Shown in pieces: positions 5,794 to 15,500 of a DNA stretch of 22,200 bases. The stretch is from positions 1 to 22,200 of the IMG/VR virus record IMGVR_UViG_3300030333_003244; one strand, given 5' to 3'. The position numbers were made by a program, and so were the translations under genes. How positions within the stretch are numbered: the first letter of the stretch is position 1; each line of letters opens with the position of its first letter. Below the pieces are notes generated by a model, which saw only the letters and a list, made by a program, of their open reading frames with translations, did not search any database and had not been told where the DNA came from. The DNA is from a virus.

Positions 5794-6524
5794 AAATATC
5801 TCCATGTCACTGGTCCGATAACCCCATCATTTACAATAGGATACTGTTTTTGAAAGCGCAATACCGCTTTCCGTGTGTTTCTTCCGTACACACCATCAAC
5901 TACAAGGTTAACAGGTATACGAGAATTTAACTGCTTTTGAGCCATTTGTACGTATTTGCCTCTAGATCCACGCTTTAAGGGTTTGCGTGCCAACGAACGA
6001 CCAATATCTAAAATATATTGATTAACAGCACGGAAATCTATAGTGCTTGGATTAACAGCAGGCGCATCCATGCCTGATTTAATCCAAGAAGCTAAACCAT
6101 TTGCAGGGCAATATGTGGCTGAAAAATCACGGTGACACTTAACCCAAAGTTGTTGCCCATATTTTTTGCGCACGCCTGCTACGGCTTTAATAAAGCCTTT
6201 CTTAGCCTCATCAGTTAACTGATCCCCAGAACCAATGTAAGCGATAGAAATGCTTCTCCAATTCCACCCTCTAGTGGCTGCTCCTTGACGCCAGCCACGA
6301 CCTTCAAAAATCTCTCCATTCTCTCCAACCAAAAAATTGTACCCAATTGATCTCCACCCTAAAGTCTTAGTGTGGTAACGATCATGGGCTTTTACACGCT
6401 CGGCAGGATTTTTTGAAGCGCCAGTAGTGTGATGCACAATAATGCCAACAGGTGTAACACGAAACGGATAAAGTCTCTTTCCCGAATCAATCGCTCCCCA
6501 TTCTTTACGAGTTGTATATTCCAT
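5781..6524 (-). CDS. Endolysin: N-acetylmuramoyl-L-alanine amidase with peptidoglycan-binding domain
   Basis: This zinc enzyme is predicted to cut the bond between MurNAc and L-alanine in peptidoglycan and release progeny at lysis. The amidase_2/PGRP-type domain spans about 1-150. Zinc ligands are H31 (VGIIVHHTTG), H131 (CHRDF) and C139 (TYCPAN), spaced as in T7 lysozyme; Y62 (IGYNFLV) and T137 are the probable catalytic neighbours. Residues 182-247 form a PG_binding_1 domain (RGSRGKYVQMAQKQLN... VDGVYGRNTRKAVLRFQ). There is no signal peptide, so export would need a holin, and a holin-like gene follows with a 13-base overlap. AAGGA lies 8 bases upstream of the ATG. The gene follows the giant virion gene after 20 bases, so it is probably on the same late transcript. 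Confidence 0.92.
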   Translation of the reverse strand: MEYTTRKEWGAIDSGKRLYPFRVTPVGIIVHHTTGASKNPAERVKAHDRYHTKTLGWRSIGYNFLVGENGEIFEGRGWRQGAATRGWNWRSISIAYIGSGDQLTDEAKKGFIKAVAGVRKKYGQQLWVKCHRDFSATYCPANGLASWIKSGMDAPAVNPSTIDFRAVNQYILDIGRSLARKPLKRGSRGKYVQMAQKQLNSRIPVNLVVDGVYGRNTRKAVLRFQKQYPIVNDGVIGPVTWRYLWTA

Positions 6525-6544
6525 ACCTATTATCCTTTTTGTCC

Positions 6545-9500
6545 CTAAGAGTACAACTCAAGCAGTTTGTTAATACGGTTCTGCTTTGCACTCGTTTCCC
6601 TAGTTTCCCATCCTAGCGCTTTAAAAGCCTGTTCTTGTTCATAGGGTGTAACTGTTCTCAAACCAACACCAGCAAACCAACTCAAAAACGTACTTAAACG
6701 CCTCTGTGTATAACGTTCTTCCTCAGGGAACAATCTACGGTAATCAGAAAAAACAGGTAAAAACTGGCTATATGCGTGCAAAACGTTATCAGCCATAAAC
6801 CATTCCCCACCATGTTTTTCAGCTAAACCTAACGCACCCATAGCATCCATCATCCCAATATTTAAAGTAGGGATTTGAAGCCTTAAAGCTTTAGGAACAT
6901 ATTCCATGCGTTTGTCCCCCTGAAAACTATAACCTTTCCAAATGTTGCGATGCAACACCCCTTCAATAGGCGCTTTAATTAAAGGAGTGACCATAGAACC
7001 AGTTTGAGACAGAACAGCGCCAAGAGCGCCTTTAATTCCACCTTCTTGAAGACCGTAAGTTGGTCCGTCTACCCATTCTTGCAAAGAACGCATAGGCAAA
7101 TCAGGCATAAAATACGTAGGTTGTCCGCCAATATCAAACCATTCAGGCAACATAATGCCACCTTGCCTTAACATCCAAGTAGGAACAGCTATTCCCTCCT
7201 CTAAAATACGATCACTTGCATCTAGCTCATTCATTATTTTAAAGTACGTGTTAAATTTCGCTGGTTGTCTAAAGAACTCAGAGAACGTAAGCGGAATAGC
7301 TCTACGTGCCCACGTGTAGAAAGGAATTAATCTTTTAATCTTTTTCTCCCTAGTGGACAAATCAGCGTAATCAAAATGCCATTTAACAATAGAATCCCAA
7401 GCATCATCAACGGTTCCACCTTTGCGCATAATGCTAAACCCATTAGCGCCACGTAGCATAGTTTCAACGCCAACGTTCATATTTCTAAAACCACTTAACA
7501 CAAAGTTTCCAGAATTGAACGGATTAACTTTACCGAAGTTAATCGTTCTACCACCAATACTTACAGTCTGAGAAAACTCTGTAGCAGTTTGAGCGCCACC
7601 CAAAGCACCACCATTTACCAATTCACGCACCCACTCTATGTGCTCTTGAGGAACTTTCCCTAACTTCTTTTCTAACTTAGCTACAATTTTAGCCTCTTCT
7701 TCCAATTGCTTAGAAGCACCAGCTCCAGACAAACGGAAAGTGCGATTAGATAAAAGCTGATTTTCTTGTTTTACATAGAAATACGCTCTAGCAAAATCAG
7801 TGTAATCACTTGGAGAAACATTAGCTAAGAAATTCATCCAAGCTCCACCATAAAAGTTACGTGCCATAAAGCCCATCTTAAGAATCATGTAACCTTTCAT
7901 AAGGTTATGCACCCTGTCATAATGTTGGACCCAGCCCTTGTTCGTTAAAGCAGCAGAAATAGCTTCTTCACTTTCCTGCATAGCCATAGCTAACGAACCA
8001 GAACTCATACCCCCACCAGTACCAATAGGTTGCTGACCAGAAACATGTTTCCTAACAACGACCTCTCCAAGATTTTTCATCTTGGCAGGAAGCTTGTCAT
8101 CTATAGGAGATTCCAAAAGTTGATTGTATTCTTTAGCGCCTAACTCTGCATGGGCAATTATTTCATCAATCAAATCAGCATCTTTTTGAGCTAAATACCT
8201 AATGGATAAATCAATATCATTAATCAACTCTTCAGGAGGTGAATGACCAACAAGCAATTGAGAAATAGTTTCAAATTCTTTTTTGGCTTTAGGAATAGTA
8301 ACTAAAGGTTCACCCATTCCATCTGTAGGTACCATCACAGAATCGTTAGCGATTGCAAAACTTAAACGCAATTGCTCCAAAGAAGACATAGCTTCTTCCA
8401 ATAACAGACTTCTTGTATTTAACCAATCTTCAACATCTTTCAATTGCGCTATGCGCTCAGGTATCTCACTAGCTCTAGACTTAGCATCTTCTAAAGTTTG
8501 ACGTGCTCTAATATGAGCAGCTTGAGCTGTTTCTAATTGCGCTTTGCTAGCTTCAACAGCAGCTTCCTGCTGAGCAATGCTACGCTGAACACCATTACGA
8601 TCAGGTCGGAAAAGATCTTCCCTGTTTCTTATCAATTCGTCCCTGTCAGGATTCTTGTAAAAGTTTTCAACTTCTTGAAGTTTTGAAGCTAAACCGTCAT
8701 TGTAAGTCAAAGCATTACGCAAACGAGCATCAAGATAATCATAAGCCGTATCTATATTAGGATTAACTCTCCACCTCATCCATTGCTCAAACCATTCCTC
8801 AGGGAATATTTCTCGCTCAATGACAGAAGCTAAAGCATCTACAACCTCTCCCCAATCGCTAGTTAAAGGTCTGCGAGGATCTAAACCTTCGCCCTTCCAA
8901 CCAACAGACTCTAAAAAGGTAATCGCTTTTTCGTTTTGAGGGGTTTTGTAATTAATACCTATGTCTTCAAGGTAAGCTAAGAACAGATCGTTTCTTCCCA
9001 TGCGAGAGTGAAAGCTTTCTAAAGCTTTTCTAATGGGTAAAGAAATTGCGCTTTCTAATCTTTCAGCAGGATCTACAAGCCTGCCTGAAAGACTAATATC
9101 ATCCAAATTGTCAGCAAAAGCATCTGCAGGAATGATCCATGCTTCACCATTCCAATAAGCACCAAATTCCCTATTAGACGACCATGAAGTTTCAGCCCTT
9201 AAAGCTTTCAACTCATCGTCTCTTACTCGCACAGCTATTTCATCAGCTAATTTTTGGGCTTCATCAAACAACACTCCCTGCAAATCTTCAGAAACATCCA
9301 AATTATTATCATCTATGTACTTAAGCCAGTTACCTAAATAATCATCTACCCATTTAGATCCCATGTAATGTTTAAGCCAATCAACCTCTTCGTTGGTTGT
9401 TCCTATACCTTGCCAAATGCGAAGAATACGGTTCCTTACTTCCATAGCTGCATCAGCTATGGCGGACTCTACTTCCATTTTTGCGTTTTTAACATCAGTT

Positions 9501-12500
9501 AATTGGACTTCAAAAGCGTTTTCTTTCATATGCACAGCAGTTTTGTCAATTACGTGCAGATCAACTATCCAATCATCATCATATGTTCCAACGCTTCTTT
9601 GTATTTCATTACTAATACCTACTTGAACTGATTCTCCAAATGCTAAACTTTCTTCCCCTTTTGACGGACTCAAAACATCTGGGCGAGGTTCCAAAGGATA
9701 TGTAGTGCCTTCACCAAAAGGAACTTGTTGAGGTTGTTCGCCTTCAAAAATTGACAGTCCTTGAGTTTCTTCATTGTAAGGGAAAGGTTGTTGTTCTCTC
9801 ATTGCAGAAAGTTGATCCCATTGTTGAGAATCTTGGAAAGCATTAAACACCCTAGCGCTCCCTGAACGTGTAGGCGTTGCAACAGCAATATACCCATCAC
9901 CTATTAAAGAAGCTTTCCAATTTTCCACTAATCTAGGCATTAGCATATCAACTGGTCTTGCAGCATTTATCATGTCACGTGCTTCAACACGTCCAAGTAA
10001 CTGATTAGCATAAATGTATGACAACATTTTTGCATCAATATTATCTGAAGACAGTTGCGGATTAGCAGGATCAGTTTTCATCATGTACTCAGCTAAGTCA
10101 TCTTCCAAAGAAGCAACTTCACCTATAAAATTATCAGAAGGCGACCTCATAGCAGTTCTGTATTTCAAATCACGCCAAGCAACAAATTCAAAAATTTCTC
10201 TAAAGCCAAGTTTTTGCTTTAAAGGAAACTTCTGAATAACACTATTAGCAGAAAGCAATGACCTTGCAGTAATTAAAGCATAAATAGCGTTAGCTTTGCT
10301 CATGCGATCATGGAGAACATGAGCTATTTGGGCTTCATTATCACTCATAAAAAATTTATACAAAGGATTATGCGGACTGTTTTCTGCACTAACTAAAGGA
10401 TTACGAACCCAATGACCGTAACCAGCTTCAGGAACCCAAGTCATCACACCATCAAGATCATTTGCACGAATATTACGTACTATTTCTTGAACAGTGCTTT
10501 CTATTTCTTTTTTGCTTAAAGGTTTTTTAAGTCCAAACATTTGCCGTTCACTAGCATCCATTGTCAAAAAGTCTCTAAGTAAATATTCAATCATTTCGTC
10601 AATATCGCTTACAGTTTGCCTGTCTAGAATATCTAAAGACCTATCACCTTTAGGGATAACTTCTCTTGGGCTTTGCCTGTAATTACGCACACCTTGCAAT
10701 GCTCTAGGTTGCGTAGAATACTGGGGTCCATAACCAGCAATGTTTTCTAACTTTTCCCAGAAGAAAGGATCGTCCATGTCAATCTGATGCAAATTATCAG
10801 GGTCATATAATCTTTTGAGAGCAAGCCTCATTAACCTATCTTCAGCAGCCCATTGGAAGAAATTACTGCCATCTTCTCCTACATCTCCCCCATGTATGCG
10901 ACCTGCAGCTAAACCCCTGTCAGCTATTTCTTCACCCACATTAGCTTGCGAAGGGCTAGCGCCATAAGTTTTTATTTTACCTGCATTTACATCAAGTTCT
11001 AAATATTGCCAAACGTTTCTTACTCCAGCACCATCAAGACCAAACTGGCTACTTACGTCCATAAAAGCGTAAGGAGCTAAAGTAAACATGCTAGAAGAAT
11101 CAGAATATAAGCTTGGAGTTTCTAAAGCAGGCTGTATTGAAGATTCAGGGTTTATTATAGTTACGCCCTCAAAATCCATTGGGCTAGATCCTTGACGAGC
11201 AACATCTATCATAAAACCTTGACCAGCAGGAGTTTGAACATAATGGAACCTATTAAATTGACGCATAATAGGAACCAATTTCCTAACATCAGTTTTATCT
11301 ACAAAAGCTTCAGGAATACCTGCTTTGATTGCAGCTTCCCTAATCATTTCATCAGTGCCTAAAGCAATAGGTCGCCCACGCAAAGCTTCAGACATTGCAT
11401 TCAATCTCACATCCATAAAATAAGACAACTTAGCTATCAAAGCTTCATCTGCAGTATTTCCCAAAATGTGTTCAATTAATCGCCTAAAGCCACCTTGCTC
11501 AAGCCTAAACTTATCTAACCTATCAACAGCATTAGATAAAGCTTGAACATATTCTGGATTCGGATACCCAAAATTATCAGTACCTAAACGAATCGTGTCA
11601 GCACCAGAACCTTCAAAAAGATGCCGTTCCATCACAGTATCTTCAGTAATTCCTTCTGGAAGATCTTTGGGTCGTTTAGTGGGTTTAACGTCAGGACGTT
11701 TACCAGTAGGACGATCAAATTCAGGACGCTTAGGCAATCCTTCAATTGAATCAGCACCCTGATTCAATTGGTTAATACGAGCTATTTCATCATCTATTAA
11801 ATGAGGATAATCGCTAACAACATCGTTAGGGTTAACAAATAAACCATCCCGATCTCGTATGCGTTTAACAACAGTGCCAATCGCTTGATCCCTAATTTGG
11901 TCTTCTGTTAAAGCTTCACCAGATTCATAAAGTTTTCTTTGTTTAGCAAGCTCAGGGTTAGCCTTGTCCCACTCAACAATAAGTTCATCGTAATCTTCCC
12001 ACGCACGAACTCTTTCATCATAATTTGAAGAAGCCTGCCATTTTCTAATAACTTCTTCTTCCCACCTATTAGCAGCTTCCCCCATTCCAGAAGTAACTGG
12101 CGTTGAAATTGGCGCATCTGGGTCACCTAAACCAACCCTTGTTCTTCCATTAAAATTGCCTATTTGGTAGCCAAGAAAGAAGTCTAAATCCCCTACGTCA
12201 ACAACATCCCCAAGACCATCAAAGAAAATACCGCCTAAATCAACACGGATAAGTCGTTCGCCTAAGTCTCCCATTACTCTTGGACGACCTATAGGATTAT
12301 AGGGAGTTCCTATAAGTAGATCTATTGCTGTAGCAAGATCAACGTATTCGCTACGTTCATATTGCGGTCTATCTACTAATGGAAGCTGTCTATCAGTAGC
12401 ACGAGTCAATTCAGAAGGCATACGCCGTCCACTAGGATCATCAGCCATTTTCCTCACAGAAGACAAAGACAAAAGTTGCCCATTAGAATCAGTAGGTAAA

Positions 12501-15500
12501 GTTAGCCACAAATAAGAACCATTTGAGTTAGCCCATTTCTTTACTTTAGGAACCTGAACACCAGCAATTTCATACATTTTGTAAGCAAAAAACATTTTGT
12601 CCAAATCCAAAGGATTATCAAATTTTTTAACTAAATAATATTCAGTTTGTTCATTCCCATATTTATCCGTAAAAGTTCTTTGATAATAGCCTTCAGTTGC
12701 ATCCCAATTTTCAGGATTCAATATTGAAGACTCTGGAAGAGCAGATTCAGGTCCAATCCCATTTACCAAAGCAGGATCAATCTTTTCCATAGAACGCACA
12801 ACTTCTTCAGTTATTTCAAAAGAATCATCAAAACCAGCTCTAAAGACAGCTTGAGACATGCCTCTTTCTTTAAAGCGTTCCATGTAAGCAATTGCACCAG
12901 CCATATTAACCGTTTCCCCAGTTGGCAAACGCACATGACCTAAACTATCAATAAAAGAGTTTATGACATTACCGACTAAAGGATCGTCAGACATTTCCCT
13001 AAGGGTTTCGTCAATTCTCTGCTGAATAAATTTTCTATACCCATCAACCATTTGCCCAAGATCTTCTAAATTATCTACTTGAGCCAAAGGACGATGCCCT
13101 CGCACACCAAAATATAATTTCGCAGCTTTAATAACTTCCGAATTTGTAAGCGGATCTAAATCAACCATTGTGCGATCAGGGTTATTGTAATAACCGTCAA
13201 ACACTCTGCGTTGAGCATCCTGCAATGCTTCAACGCTTGGCACAGGCATAAGATCAAAAATGCTATCTACTTCTGTTTCTTGAGCACTTGGATGAGATTT
13301 TTTCGGATTAAATTCTCTTTCCCACGCTGACAAGCGACTAATTCCAGATTCTATTTCAGCATCCAAAGCATCAGAAAGAACATAGAATTGCCCACCAGAA
13401 GTTCTTGTAGCTTCACGTTCTATGTTGTCTAAAACAAAACGGCTATTAAGCAACCACTCACCTATACTGTCGTTCAAAAGCCAATCATGTATACCATCAA
13501 ACAATCTACGTATTTGTGTAACACTTAGACTGTTTCCATCAGGCAAAGTGATAACGTAATTTTCTCTTTCTAAAGTGTTTAAAATTTCATTAGGTCCAAT
13601 TCTTTCAACGTTTTCTGGACCCGAAAAACGACTATCTGTAGAATTAAGATTACTCCACTCAGAAAAATTAATCTCACGATCTCTAGCAGTTGAAACCGCA
13701 ATTTCAGCTTGTTCCATAGCACGCCGAGCTTGCTCAGCTTCACTAAGCGTAGAAGTAGAAGGATCAAGTTTAATTTCTTGCAACTGATCAAAATAATGTC
13801 GCATAACCAAAGGATCAATTTCATCACCGTTAGTGTTCATCGTTGGTTTAGCGTAAGCAAAAGATTGATCTTCAGCTAAATAATAAAGATCACTAGAACG
13901 CCTAGCATCACCATAATGGCGACTAGCGTTTTTAGGCTGGTAACCCAATTCTGTAGAAATTCTATCTAAAGCCCTGAAAAACTCTTCATCTGTTAAATCC
14001 AGATTATGGATTTCGTTAACTTTAGCTTTTAGGTTATACAAAACATGCGAATCAATAGGCACTAAAAAACCATTATTAGATTCAAAGACGAAAGGATCGT
14101 CAGGCAAATCCACATCTTTTGGATAAACAACTTCTGTCCCCAACTGGGCATTAGGCGTTAAGAAAATATCGTCAGTTTGATTAGGCGCAAACAGCCTAAT
14201 CAAAAGACCTCTAGCTTCTGGACCCAAAGGCTCCAGCAAAGACACAATTGTTTCATCAATTTCAGCAAACGTAACAAACATTCCACGTTCTTGTTGAGAC
14301 AACTGAAAAGAAATATGCCCTAAAGCCTCAGGGGTTTGAGCAATACTTAAAAGAGAATCGTTATGGTATATGCGCAATCTGTCATCCACAGCGTTAATTA
14401 ACGCCTCATAATACTCTCTAGCTAATTCTGTGCCTTTCTTGGTTCCATTAATAGTGTCAAAAAACCCTGTTTCAAACAATTCATCTAAAATCATTCTTAC
14501 AGACAACCCTGTCGTTACACCTTCCCAAACTCTTGCATAAAAAGAATCAGCTATATCTTCTGGATTTTCCCCAGCACCAATGATTATCTTTCGCATTTCT
14601 TCTTGCAATTCTTGAAGCTCTTTATTACTTTCAACAGCCCTTTTGAAACTTTCCATTTCTTTTAGCGTAATTTCGTTTCGTTTAAACTTCTCCCATTCAT
14701 CTAACGCCAAATTGTTTAACAGCTCTTGTTTTCTTGCTTCTATTTCTTCAAGCCTTGCAATGTCATCGCTTAATTTAGCTTCTTTTGCTTCTTGAAGCTT
14801 TGCGCTTCTTTCAACTCGTGTTTCCAATTCTTCAATTTGAGATTGAAGAACCGAAGCTTCCTTTTCCAATTCATCTATTTCTTTAACAGTAAGCTTTCTA
14901 GCTTCCTCACTTTGCTCGTAAGCGTCATGCAACCGTTTAGTTAATCTACGTTGCATAAATTCAAGACTTCTATAACGTTGCAACAAGCTCTTGCTTGTTT
15001 CAATGTCTTTCATTCTGGGCAACTCTAAAGAGGTCACCCACCCTTTAGCCTGAGAAATAACTCCCTTCTTCTGTAAATCATTAAAAGACCACGTAGTAGC
15101 AGTTTGACGAGACAAACCTTCTATGTAATCAGTAATAAATTTCAAAGGATCACGTTCAAAGAAATTCCCACTTAAGCCATGATGTTCCATAATTTCACTT
15201 ATTTGCTCAGCTAAAGAACCATACTTTTTGCCTGTCTCAGGATCAATAAAATTAGGTTCATGCAACTGAACATCGCTAAACAAATCAGTTATGCCTTCAG
15301 AGTCCCTAAATTCGTTTTTAAACTTTTCTAAACGTGATTCAGGCGCATTAGTTAAATCAACTTGACGATGAGTTTTTTTCATCCATTCAAGGAACCTTTT
15401 GTTAAACTCAATTTTGTCTACATAACCACGCTGAAGCGTAGGCGCACCAGTTGAAAATCTTTTAAACTTTCTATGTTGTCCTTTTATCTTTCCGCTTTTT

